Below are positions 10,145 to 20,798 of a stretch of DNA of 64,000 nt, in pieces. The stretch comes from Sesamum alatum (taxonomy: Eukaryota; Streptophyta; Magnoliopsida; Lamiales; Pedaliaceae). Made by a program: the position numbers and the translations under genes. The stretch lies in assembly GCA_034509735.1 (NCBI GenBank), contig JACGWO010000005.1, positions 20,883,264 to 20,947,263 on the forward strand, in the 5' to 3' direction. Position 1 is the first letter of the stretch. The number at the start of each line of letters is the position of its first letter. The notes beneath the pieces were generated by a model. The model ran no database searches. It was not told the DNA's origin and saw only the letters and a list, made by a program, of their open reading frames with translations.

Positions 10145-10460
10145 AAGACGCCAGAGCGTTAGGAATTAACTGGAAGGGAAGAGCGTGGAGTCACGGAAGA
10201 GATGAAGCGCGTGGGGGAGATGGGAAGGGCTGGCGCCTGGCGGGACGCATCAACGCATTTCTCGGATCTGTTGTGGGGGGAAAACCTATTTCAGTGTGTG
10301 GTCCGTCGGGGGCGGGGGCCTCAGTCTCTACAGTGTCTTTCTGTGTGGTTCGTGCCAATTACTTACTGGCAGAGTCGCCCAGGGGCCTCGGGCTTCGGAA
10401 TTCAATTCCCATGCGCACTTTTCAAAGCTCTCCCCTTTTGCTCATTAAAGTAAAAACGCG
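10145..10460. other. GC-rich, CpG-containing island of unknown role
   Basis: About 315 bases of clearly higher GC than either flank, with words such as GGCGCCTGGCGGGACGC and CGGGGGCGGGGGCC. Short ORFs exist on the + strand but resemble no family I know. It could be a promoter or leader fragment, a conserved non-coding element or a gene relic. It lies about 4.4 kb upstream of the AS1 start. Confidence 0.45.
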
Positions 10461-11246
10461 ATTTCTGCTTCGTAGCTTGCTTGTAGGAATCAGTGCAAGC
10501 ACTTGGCATGAAAATTGAAACACCTCCACCATCGACTTGTTACTTTTCCCCCCTCAATTTTTACCTTTTTCAATTAAAAATAAGTGTGGAATTGTATGTA
10601 AACTTTTATTTTGTTTTTTAGTAAATAAATTTACAGTGTAAATAAATTTTTTATTATCAATAATTATAGTACTTGATGTGTGTCTAAATTAAAACGTTTG
10701 TTGAGGTCAAAATTGGATAAAGAAAGATCCAAATGTACTTAGATAAGTTTGGATATAAAGAAATACGACCCACAATGCAAAAAAAGCAAGAAGCACAATG
10801 GAAAGACTTTGTTTATAACCTTTTGATGTTTATGTTAGTAAGATTGTAAAAGAAGGATATTGAAAGTCGTATGAGAGTAATAGGTAGCAAAGTTGTAGCT
10901 ATGACATGGTGAACTAATTTTTATAGATTTTATGAGTTGTACTGTTTCTTGTTAACTACAAATTTAAAAATAATTGAGTGAACATTATGAGTTCATATAT
11001 ACTTTGGACTCAAGTTGGGTTGCGGCCGATTTAGTACGATCCAGATAAAAAATGTGGATCTTGGCATGTTTGTGAGTAAAAGAAGAGCTGGAAGCAATTT
11101 TGTTAGTTTTGAATATCTTAGGTACTCCCCACATCAGTACTCTGAATGCTAACTAATTTATTAAGATTAAATCATAGTTTATGATTATAAGTGAACATAA
11201 ATATACAAATATCAACATATTGATGAGATTTGAACCTATAATTTTA

Positions 11247-11673
11247 GGATAAATTATATTTATCTCTCCTGAAATTTGGCATAATTACACATATCTCTTC
11301 GTTATTTGAAAAATTACAAATATCCCCCTGAAGTTTTTAATTTTTAACCAAAGCTCTGAAATGGACCATTTTGCCCTTTAAATTTTTATTAAATTTGTAA
11401 AAAAAATCACTTGAGGCAAATTGCATTATTCCTCCTCTGTGTAAAAAACTTAAAAAACCTCTCCATGCGCCTTATAGTCCAAAATATTTTAAGAATTAAA
11501 TAAAAAATAATTCAATACATAAGGGCATTTTGGTCAGTTTACCCATTAAAATCGATGAAAATGGGTTGTTTGTTAGACGGTTACAAACCTTATGGGGGTA
11601 TTTGTAATTTCTCAAACAACGAGGGGTATTTGTAATTGTGCCAAACCTTAAGGGAGCTAACTGTAATTTACCC
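11247..11673. mobile_element. MULE-type foldback MITE with 9-bp target duplication
   Basis: 427 bp with inverted ends: left GGATAAATTATATTTATC, right (reverse complement) GGGTAAATTACAGTTAGC. The inverted similarity continues well inward (ATTACA-AATA-CCCCTCG blocks). The 9-bp direct repeat ATAATTTTA lies at 11238-11246 and 11674-11682, the length typical of Mutator-like insertions. No coding capacity. The matching site in the second duplication unit (about 25390) has no insert. Confidence 0.85.
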
Positions 11674-11684
11674 ATAATTTTATA

Positions 11685-11951
11685 AGGGTTTAATGCAATT
11701 TACCTCCATGTGATATTGCAAATGAGCAAATTACCCACCTATGAAAAACAAATAGCAATTTACCTCTTGTGTTATTTAAAATGGAGCAATTTATCTCCCT
11801 AGACAGGGAGGTAAATTGCTCCATTTTAAATAATACAGTGAGGTAAATTGATTCATTTTAACAATCACATGAAGATAAATTGCTTTTTTATTTTTTATAG
11901 AGAGATAATTTGCACATTTACGATGTCATAGGAGTTGGTTGCATTTTTTCC
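11685..11951. mobile_element. Second foldback MITE, palindromic
   Basis: About 267 bp, nearly a full palindrome. The centre (about 11783-11850) pairs TTATTTAAAATGGAGCAATT with its complement across a 6-base turn. Outer ends read AGGGTTTAATGC and, reversed, GGAAAAAATGC. Flanks AATTTTATA (11676-11684) and AATTTTATG (11952-11960) are a probable 9-bp target duplication with one change. It sits in the right-hand target duplication of the preceding MITE. Confidence 0.8.
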
Positions 11952-12149
11952 AATTTTATGATAATGTAATGTTAATTTTGTCGAGTAGATGAAATCTCAT
12001 TGACATGAGCATCCATTTCTTTCCAATTACTTTTAAATACGAAATTCTATTATTTTATAAAAGAGAGTGCAAGATCATCCTGATGTGACAAATGGTCGGG
12101 TTGAATCTAATTCATCTAGTCGACAAAATTGATAAAAGATACAACCATT

Positions 12150-12776
12150 TGGCATGAAAATTGAAACACCTCCACCATCGCCTTGTTACTTTTTCCCCTC
12201 AAATTTCACATTTTTCAGTTAAAATATTTGTGGAATTTGTATGTAAACTTTTATTTTGTTTTTTAGTAAATAAATTTACAATGAAATCATAATTTTTTTA
12301 ATTATTAATAATTATAGTACTTGTTGTGTGTCTGAATTAGAAACGTTTGTTGGAGTCAAAACCGAATAATGAAATATCCAAATATACTTAGATAAGTATG
12401 AAATTTAAAAATGTGACCCGCAATGCTAGAAATAACAAGAACTATAATAGGTAGACCCGGTCATAGCCCATGAAGATTAAGTTAGTAATCTCGTAAAGGG
12501 AAAATAGTGAAGGCTGTGTGAGAGTAATATGTAGCAAAAGTTGTACCTGCGACATGGAGGCTTAATTTTTATAGACTTCATGAGCTGTATGATTTCACGT
12601 GAATGATAATTTCAAAATGATTGGGTCATTATGAGTTCATACATATTTGGATTCAAGTTGGATTGGGTTCGAGTCGGTGTGACCCAAATAGAAAAGGCAA
12701 CCCAAATAGAAAAGGCGTGAATCTTGGTATATTTTATGAGTAAAAAAAGAGTTAGGGGCAATTCGAAAAATTCTTA
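12150..12776 (+). repeat. Tandem duplication, unit 2, left part
   Basis: It matches 10503-11110, from TTGGCATGAAAATTGAAACA through GAGTAAAAAAAGAGTTAGGG. Similarity stops at TTA 12774-12776, exactly where the Harbinger element begins. The rest of unit 2 lies at 25260. Confidence 0.9.
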
Positions 12777-13420
12777 CACAATGTTTGGCCTCATTTTCGG
12801 CCCATTTTCGAGATGGACCGAAACAAAATTTACGTTTGGATCAACAACAAAACACCATGACTTGGTGTTTTGCCACTTTTCAGCCCATTTCCCCAAGTAA
12901 TATCAGTTGTAGCCCATATTATTCCTCATTTCCCCAATAACATGTCAGCAACCCACAAGTAAACCCTAGCCGATTTCCACCCATTACCGCCACCGTTGCT
13001 GTGGGTTGGACCTCCGACCGACGTCCTTGAACGCCACCGACGAGGCGGTCAAGGCCGTCGATCGGAAGAACGATCGACAGCCGAAAATTTTGTTCACGCA
13101 CTGCTGCACATGACATCGCACCGCCGCCGCTCGCGATTACGCCACCACTCGCGACGCTGATGGGAAACTCGCGATACCGCCTCTGGTCGCGATTCCGCCG
13201 CGAGTATATGTCGCCACTCGTGATGCCGCCGGTCGGGACGTCAAGATTGTTTTGGTGAGGCCGCCGGTCCGAAGCGAATAAATGGTGGTGGAAGGAGGTG
13301 GCAACCGCTCGCCACACCGCCGTTCGCGACATGGGTCTCGCTCTTTGCGACCGCCGCCGTTTTTGCAGGGGTTCGAAGCTCCACCGACGCTGGTGGAGGC
13401 AGCGTAATACATTTTTACAA
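12777..13420 (+). other. Harbinger 5' end and CpG-rich leader
   Basis: After the inverted repeat the sequence becomes GC- and CpG-rich from about 12960 to 13405. It has six or so variants of TCGCGA(T/C) separated by CCGCC-like words (13125-13330). Open frames on the minus strand have biased, repetitive composition and look spurious. It is most simply the promoter/leader of the first transposon gene, or a captured host fragment. Confidence 0.5.
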
Positions 13421-15649
13421 TTTGCAGTTTAGTCCCTTTACTTTTATTTTTTTTAAGTTAAGTCTGCTTCAAATTAATGTAGAGCACTATTTTTTTCCAA
13501 CATTAGAGCACTGTTTTTTTCCAACAATTATTGTTGATCACTGTTGGATAGTTAGTGCATTGGTTGCCCAATTTTTTTTCCTATCTTGCAGATTGTAGGT
13601 TGTCTTTGTTTATTGTGTGCAGCCTTCAAAAATTCCTTTTCTGAAAAGGCTGGTACTTCTATTGTTACCCATTTTATTATTACGGACGCACTGCTTAAGT
13701 TACTGTTTCTCATATGAATTGAGTAGGATATTTCGAGCTAGTGCTATATATATGTGTGTTCTCCCTTATTTTAGCATACCCTATATTTTCATAGTTCTAA
13801 GAACATTGTGAGGCTAAGCGAGGTTTGTTGTGTGCGCGTGCGAGCAGTTCATTGCCAGTTTATCTAATTAGACAACATTCGGTTTAGTTTGGTGCTATAC
13901 ATTCGCAGCCTTTAAACTTTTGCGGCGCACTAATTTCGTGTTGATAAGGTACATGTTCAGTCCAGATTTATCAATGTTTGTAATGGTGTTATGTGTTATG
14001 ATTGTAGTGTTGTTTTTGTGTTATGTTATATGCTGTTTTTGTGTGTTTGTATCGTAGCATGTATCTGTTTGTAGTGCTGGCTTCATCTTTTATATTGTCT
14101 TGACAGATTTTGCATGACTCCCTTCTCTATAACGAAAGATTGGTAGTTTGTAGACTTTATCCAACTTGACAAAGATCTATCCCTTAACCGGTAGGAAATG
14201 AGATATTGCTCTTTTTTTTCCTTTTTTTGCGGCATTGCAGCTTCAATTTTTGGTTCATTATTTTTCATGCTCATAGGCTATGTGCATATTTAGATTTTTA
14301 TTCCTACAGATTTCAGAGTCCAGTATGTGTACGTTTTTTTTGCCAGCTGGGGTTTTAACTTTGATTTATATAATTAGGCTTGTTTTAAGTTCATTTGGTC
14401 TTTCATATTTGTTTGATGCTTTCACCAGTTGGTTTGATCACTTCGAAAATCATGTAAGGGTATTCATATATTTTGTGATTGGAATATATGTTGCTATTAT
14501 GCTATTTTGAGTAGATAAATTAAAATATATAATTGTTCTCTTCTAATAAATAGTAGATTTTATTTCAGTTAGTGTGTTCATAATTATCTCTTGATAAAGT
14601 TTGTTATTTATATTGTTAAAATACAAAATATTAATAGCGAATTTTTTACCTTATGTGAATGCTCTCATTAATAAATAATTTTCAAGTGTATTAGTAAATG
14701 CATTACTGCATACATTAGATATAAATGCATGGAGAACTTGACCTGTGGAATAGGTTCTTTGATCAGAGGTATAGTTCAGTTATCCTGTGAGCAGCATCTA
14801 AAAACCAGCATGAAGGATTGATCCTCAGAATCCTTAATAATGTTTCCTTTAAAAAGAAAATAAATCTCGAATTTATGTTCATTTAATGGCATTAGGTTAA
14901 TTAATCCTGCTTTTGTTATACTAATTAAGCAGTATGGTGCTGTTAATTAATATATGTGATGGAGCATATACGCGATAAAATAAATAAACATTGAAGGTCA
15001 AATTACTAATAATTGGCCCTTCATATTACGTTGTATTTTTTTTTAATAAGTCGAACTCTCACTTTATTTCTTTTCTCACTGAATAAGTACTTTGATACAA
15101 ACACAATATGGCGGGGTCATATTTTACCATGCAAATTCTTGTTCAGTTCTTTGGTTTGAAGGTACTCATCTCTAACTTTTTGATTATTTGGGAGTTACAA
15201 ATAATCAACAATTGGGGTTTAATAATAAAATTCGATCATAATTAATTGCATAATGATAATACATATTAATATGAAGCTATAACACTGCCGCATTTTGTTA
15301 GTATACAGTCATTCATTTACTATTTAATATTTTATAATTATTACAAATACATGTAGTCATTTATATACTATGTCGGTTGATACACTTACTTTTATTTATC
15401 TACAGTGATGTATATATATATATATATATTTATCATTCTATAACAAATGTGGGACAGTTTGTTATATTTTAAATACTTTATGTTAACATTCATAAAAAGA
15501 AAATATAAAATACGTTTAAGTTAAACGAACAAGATAGTATTGTGTTTCGGGAAGACGAGAATCGTGTTTTATCCGCTTTAACTTTGATGACGTGAATCAT
15601 ACAAGTATGAAGTTCTATCTTCTTTGTATCTACCTTAAATTACAAAAAG
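13421..15649 (+). other. T-rich intron-like DNA before the first Myb/SANT gene
   Basis: T-rich on the + strand with many TTTGCAG/TTGCAG acceptor-like words and no sustained coding frame. It fits long leader introns of the Harbinger transcript. An (AT)n microsatellite lies near 15411-15430. Confidence 0.45.
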
Positions 15650-16677
15650 ATGGACCCAGTATGGAGCGACATAGGTTCATCGCATGGCGCTCGTCCAGAG
15701 AAAGTTGTCTGGACGCCGTATATGGAGCATAGGTTCATCGAGTTCATGCACGAGGAGTTTATTAGCCACCGACTTCCATCATCAACATTTTCACCCTTTG
15801 TATGGGCTCGTATATGTGAGAAGATGAACTCAACCATGTCTCCTGGGTATGTGTTTATGACGGACCAATTGAAGGGGAAACTAAACAGATTGTGTAGGGC
15901 TTGGCGTCTCATGAACGACATTTTAAATAGGGGTACTGGATGGGGTTGGGACTCGGAACATAATACTATAAAAGATGATGCGGGGCGGTTGGAGGACCTT
16001 TACCGGATACATCATAGTCTCACCTTACGCTACTTTGTTAACCCTTGTTTTCACTCGATGGTCATTAACATCTCAATCTCTTATGAGTTACCGCTCCATG
16101 CATATTCTCTTTTGTAGGAAAATCCTGAATATAAGAAAATAGTTGAGCACGGTCTGCCGCATTTTGATCTCTGCACGCAGATGTTTGCAAGAAACACCGC
16201 ATCAGGTGGGTTTGCGCGCTCCAGTGCAAATCCACCCCGTGCATTCCATACCGTAAATGAGGGTGGTGATGAACAAATGACCGGGACAAGCTCAGGCGGC
16301 CGCCGTTCACGAGATGATTACGAGGACACAGCTGTCTCTGAGTCATCTCAGATTGGTACGCCGCACCAATGGATGCCCAGCGTGCAGCATCTGGTAGTAA
16401 GCGTCAAGCACGACTGGGGGCACGTGCGTTGCAGACGAAGAAGTGTGAGACCATGGACAAATTGAATGAGTCACTCCAGGGAAAGATAGATCGGGCAGGT
16501 CCAAAAGCGACATATGCTATTGAGCGTTGTGTTGATGAGTTAACAAAGTTTAAGGATTTACCAGATGGTATCTTCACCACGGCCCTAGAGCGTTTCCACA
16601 GTCACAACACTCGTACGATTTTCCTCCGCCTTGATGACGAGAACAAATTGCGCTGGTTATATTCACTTGGAAAGTGA
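15650..16677 (+). pseudogene. Harbinger Myb/SANT-like protein (first)
   Basis: Exon 1 opens with ATG at 15650. Residues about 20-110 form a Myb/SANT-like (Myb_DNA-bind_3) domain with spaced aromatics (VVWTPYMEHRFIEFM, WARICEKMN, LKGKLNRLCRAWRLMNDIL). An intron with a GT near 16033 and TTTTGTAG at about 16112-16119 leads to exon 2 (ENPEYKKIVEHGLPHFDLC). The frame shifts near 16365, and the tail (FTTALERFHSHNTRTIFLRL) ends at 16677. In PIF/Harbinger elements such proteins act with the transposase in end binding and nuclear import. The frameshift suggests this copy is inactive. Confidence 0.85.
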
Positions 16678-16892
16678 ATATCGTGTTTTGACCTATTCAA
16701 TCAGTGCTTTACCTATTTGAATGAGTGGACATTAACGATGACCCTACGATAACTCATCTAATATTCTCGTTTCCATGTTGTGTTTGTATAAGTAATTAGT
16801 CGCACTAAAATTTCGACCTGCATTTCTTCTTATTACCCCATTCATCAAGTGTACATTGATTATTTTTTTTTTGCCTCCTAGTTTGTTTGGAT

Positions 16893-17115
16893 ATGGCGAG
16901 CACAAGCGAAGGAGCTTTCCATGACAATGACTCCGAATTCGGAACCCCTGGCACTCCAGGGTCACCAGGTAGCAATGAGTCGGACGTGCCAGAGGAATTT
17001 TACTATTTTAGGGTCCTCGTATGCCTGGAGTTGTTTCGGGAAAATGTTCCCCGGAATACATCTGTTTTGCAAGGAGAGGGATGGGTTGCAGAAATTATGT
17101 CAACCCCTCACGCGG
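16893..17115 (+). pseudogene. Harbinger transposase, N-terminal part
   Basis: A splice-acceptor-like CCTCCTAG (16875-16882) precedes ATG at 16893. The segment encodes an acidic/Pro-Gly leader and then NVPRNTSVLQGEGWVAEIM, the conserved N-terminal block of plant PIF transposases. Coding is cut at 17115 by the LTR element and resumes at 21947. Confidence 0.85.
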
Positions 17116-18254
17116 TGTCACAGGCCGTCCTTTAACTAGGAGTGCCGGCTGTGACTTGTGGAGGATGTGCGGGCGATAAGGGAATGTCGGCCCGGCACGT
17201 GGGAGCGCAATGGTTCAAGCGGTACGCGATTCGGACGTCGGACGAGGGAGTTGTGAAAAAGGTGCGCTCCTCGGCCATTTCAGGGACTTTGAATATCTAC
17301 TGCTAGAACAAGGGAAATTATTTTTAAGACTATTATAAGGGGGACAACAGTGGTGAGCTCCAGCCAGTCCCCCCCGTGTAACGAGGCACTAAATGGGCGA
17401 TTCCCTTGGGGCATGATGGGGCCTCAAGGGCCGGCTTTAGGCACCTCGAAGGGAGGGCTAAAGTCCCCGGTCGGTATGGGAACCGAACGGGCGGTGTGGG
17501 GCCAGGATGGCACACGCCGAGAGGCTTCGTGTGATTGCGAGGATGCCCCGCGGGCTACGGGAAGGCATAGGCAATACCTCTCGGGCGGAATGAGCGGTCG
17601 AGGCGAAGCATTGAAAGACCTCGTGAGCGACTCGTGTCATGAGCTATTAGGTTCTAGCATGCACGATACGCTGTGGGCAAATTATGAGGCCACGCCGAAA
17701 GGCAAGGAGGCATGTTGGGCATGCCGTGCGAGACTGATGCAAGATGTTGGCATAAGAGTTGGGCCACGGACGGATGATGCTTCCCTACTTGGGCGAGGCA
17801 TGTGAGACGGGCATGGCGAAGACATGCGCCGGTAATGCACCGAGTGATTGTTGTGCGTGCGATGGGCGTTGTGGGCGTAAGTTGGCCCACAGTGCCGAGA
17901 CGGGGCGAAGATGCTCCGAGCCATTGCGAGAAGTGTCGGCAGGGCCCGAGATTGTGGGCGAGATACATGATGGCAAGCTAGCTAGTTGGGGCCGGACATG
18001 AAGGTGCGCAAGGGGCGAGAGCCGCGACCCTCTGCGAACATGGGCATTCCGGATAGGTGAGTGCTTGGGCGCAAGGCGCCGCACAGGGATGCGTTCGGAT
18101 GTCGCGCTAGTAAGCTGCGAGTGTCGAAGAAACATGGTAGGGAGACCGAGAGGACTCGAATGGAGAAAGGCTGGTCGAAGGTTGTGAGCAACCTGATAGG
18201 CATCACGGGCGAAAAAGAAATATTTCGCTGCGACAGAAGAGTCCGCCCGTGACA
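17116..18254 (+). repeat. 5' LTR of the LARD-like element
   Basis: 1139 bp, from TGTCACAGGCC to GCCCGTGACA. Its last 50 bases carry an inverted repeat (TCACGGGCG against CCGCCCGTGA). The long frames on both strands here are by-products of high GC, not genes. Confidence 0.9.
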
Positions 18255-18256
18255 CT

Positions 18257-18273
18257 TGGTATCAGAGCCCGGA
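18257..18273 (+). other. Primer binding site (initiator tRNA-Met)
   Basis: TGGTATCAGAGCCCGG lies two bases after the LTR. It is complementary to the 3' end of initiator methionine tRNA, the usual plant LTR-retrotransposon primer. Confidence 0.9.
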
Positions 18274-20199
18274 TAATCCCAGGCTCCCAGAGGACAAAGG
18301 GCGCACTTGAGAGGAAAGTGTGGTACCTGAGCTCTACAGCAGGTAGAGGCAAGTTGAGACCGTTTGAGACAGAATCAGACCGGATTACGGCATAGTTGTG
18401 TTGGTTTGCTGCGTGTGGCTTTGAAATGCTTCAGTGAGCCGATTGTAAGACGGAATGGTTTTGGGGGATGTTCGCCACAGAATGAGAAATCGGTGGCATC
18501 CTTTTGCGCGCGTTGGGGCTGCTTGTGAGTAAGTAGCGATGGTCCAACCTTGTGTTGTGTGGGTTGGCAGTGTTGTTGGCATGATATCTGTTGGAGCAAG
18601 TTGTCAGCCGTTCCCGAAATTTTTGTTTCGGGGTAATGATGTGTGAATCAGATTTCAGAATTCATCTTGGCTTCCCTATGAGGGAGGAAGACATGCCGAT
18701 GCGTCGGGTGGACTGCGAGAGCCACGTTTGCGTGATTTAGCAACCATGTGTGCAGGAATGCTGCAAGTCAGGAGACGATTAAGGCGTTGAGGCCGTTTGG
18801 TGGGTGAAGTACCACCTTGTTCAGAAACCTTCCAGCAGGGAAGGATGAGCAGATGTTGAGGTGCTGAGGCATAGTTGCACATCAGGTGCATGCAGAGCAA
18901 GCCACCCTTGGGGTTGCAAGGAGTGGACGCCTAGACTCCTACGTGGACAGTGTTGCGCATGGGAAGTGTTCCGAACAGTGTGTTTGGGCCGAGTTGAGAA
19001 TGTTGGGATGAAGTTCTCGTGGAAGAGATGGGGGTGCATCGAGCGAAAGGATGACACGCTCCAAGAACCAGAGGGCAGAGATCCGTATGTGTGATTTGAG
19101 GCAATTTGTCCGGAGCTTGTGTGGAAGAAGGCCACCAAGCCATGTGGTGTGTTCATCAGGAGCACAAGTTGTGTGCTCATCAGGAGTACAAGTTGAGCTG
19201 AGTTGAGAACGTTCCTTGAAGAAGTTCTGACACCATATGTGGGCTCTTTGGTCTAAGGATTTCCGAGAGGGACAACCGAGTTGAGATTGTGAAGGAGCAT
19301 TAGGCTCCATTGGCACCATGAGCGGAATGGTGCTGTCGGATTGGGAAGCAGACAGTTGCAATCCCATTGTCGAGTGGGAATTGAAATTCATCACTCCTGT
19401 GTGTTGGGTGTGGACTTAAACATCTTCATCTTCCTGTTGGCCGGAATGGGACTTGAGAGTTTCATCTTGCGGTCGTGTTGGGTTGGGACTAAGATCTCAA
19501 TCCCCGTTTGTTGGGTCAGGACTACAGTCTTGATCTTGTTTGTCGGATGGGAGAGCAGAAGAATCCTCATCCTGCCGTCGGATTGGGGGGGGGGGGGGTA
19601 ATCGCAATCTTGCGGTCAGTTGGGGGCGAAGACCTCAACAGTTGTGCAGAGTCAAGTGGACTCGTTGAGGAGAGAATGGGACCAGCATGCGGCGGGGTTC
19701 CGATGGTTTGGGCGAGGCCCAAAGTGCTTTACAGTTGGGTTTAAGTGTGGCCACCGCAGAGGCGGATTGCGTGCTTGCCGAGGACGGCAACACATCGAGT
19801 GGGGGAGAGAGTGCGTCCGGCACGCACAGACTTCAAGCTCAAACCTGTTCCAGATCAATTCGGGTGTATATGAGGCACTGTTTTGAGGGACATGATTCGT
19901 TCTAGCTCAATTCCGGGTGTATATGAGGCACTGTTTTGAGGGACGACACAGTATGACGGCACACTTGACGAAACTTGCGGCACAGTTTGTTACCTACCAG
20001 TCACAGAAAGAGAGTGCAGAGTGTCGGCACAGACTTCGGACTTGGGGATTTGAGTGTATTGAGACACTATCCATGGGGCAAACTATCAGTTGAGCAACAG
20101 ATGAGGGAGAGAGTGCAGCGTTACGGCACAGACTTCAGGCCTGAGGGGTTGAGTGTATAGAGACACTATCCATGGGGGCAACCATCAGTTGTGGCAACA

Positions 20200-20395
20200 G
20201 TTTGGGAAGAGAGTGTAGAGATGTACACAGACTTCCAGCTTGCGTTCAGTTTGGGAAGAGAGTGTAGAGATGTACACAGACTTCCAACTTGCGTTCCGTT
20301 TGGGAAGAGAGTGTAGAGATGTACACAGACTTCTAACTTGTGTTCAGTTTGGGAAGAGAGTGTAGAAGCATACACAGACTTCCAACTTGAGTTTT
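20200..20395 (+). repeat. 49-bp tandem repeat, four copies
   Basis: Units start GTTTGGGAAGAGAGTGTAGA at 20200, 20249, 20298 and 20347. The first three are nearly identical and the fourth is diverged. Looser relatives (CACAGACTTC...GACACTATCCATGGGG) extend from about 20000 to 20590, so this is the core of a wider repeat field just before the 3' LTR. Confidence 0.9.
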
Positions 20396-20798
20396 CAGTG
20401 AGGAATGGAGTGCATTGAGGCACTATATTTGAGGAGGCAACCCAGCTACTGAGGAAGTGAGTGCAGAATGAGGGTACAGACTTCCAGCTTACACTTTTGT
20501 GTCGAATTGGGTGCATTGCGACACTATTCGGGGGAGCCAACCACCAATTGAGGGAGAGGGTGTAGATGAACTACACGGACTTCCACTTGTGTTGAGCAGG
20601 CCACTATGGGGTGCAGATGAGGCGCCATCGGGGTGGAGACAACGTGTTGTGCTACAGAGGCACTCACGCAGATGGGCTTAAAAGAGCCAGAAGTCGGTCT
20701 GGTGCTGCGTGATATTGGGAGGAGTATCAGGCACTGCATACACTTCAATTCTTCGTGTATGTGTTGATGAGGACGTCAACAGATCGAGTGGGGTAGGA

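Larger units (their letters stand above)
10503..12149 (+). repeat. Tandem duplication, unit 1
   Basis: The unit starts TTGGCATGAAAATTGAAACA and returns at 12150 with the same start, then about 600 bases of clear similarity. The second part of unit 1 (about 11115-11246 plus 11960-12110) matches 25260-25546, far to the right. Without the two MITEs inside it the unit is about 0.95 kb. It is non-coding as far as I can see. Confidence 0.85.
18255..20798 (+). other. Non-coding interior of the LARD-like element
   Basis: Full of TGTTG/GAGTGCAG/CACAGACTTC words and internal repeats. Three imperfect copies of a GGGTTGGGACT...CATCTTG block lie at about 19330-19620. A duplicated GTGTATATGAGGCACTGTTTTGAGGGAC block lies at 19863-19892 and 19917-19944. 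A G14 run sits at 19585-19598. No retroviral domain is found on either strand. Confidence 0.8.

Noticed and set aside
10202..10518. Two overlapping + strand frames in the GC-rich island
   Set aside because: Overlapping each other, no family resemblance, no splice or promoter context. Kept only as an island.
12919..13412. Two overlapping minus-strand Arg/Gly-rich frames at the Harbinger left end
   Set aside because: Composition follows CpG-rich repeats; both frames are equally open and match nothing known.
17350..18255. Many long frames on both strands in the LARD LTRs
   Set aside because: The same frames recur in both LTRs, overlap on both strands and reflect stop-poor GC-rich DNA.
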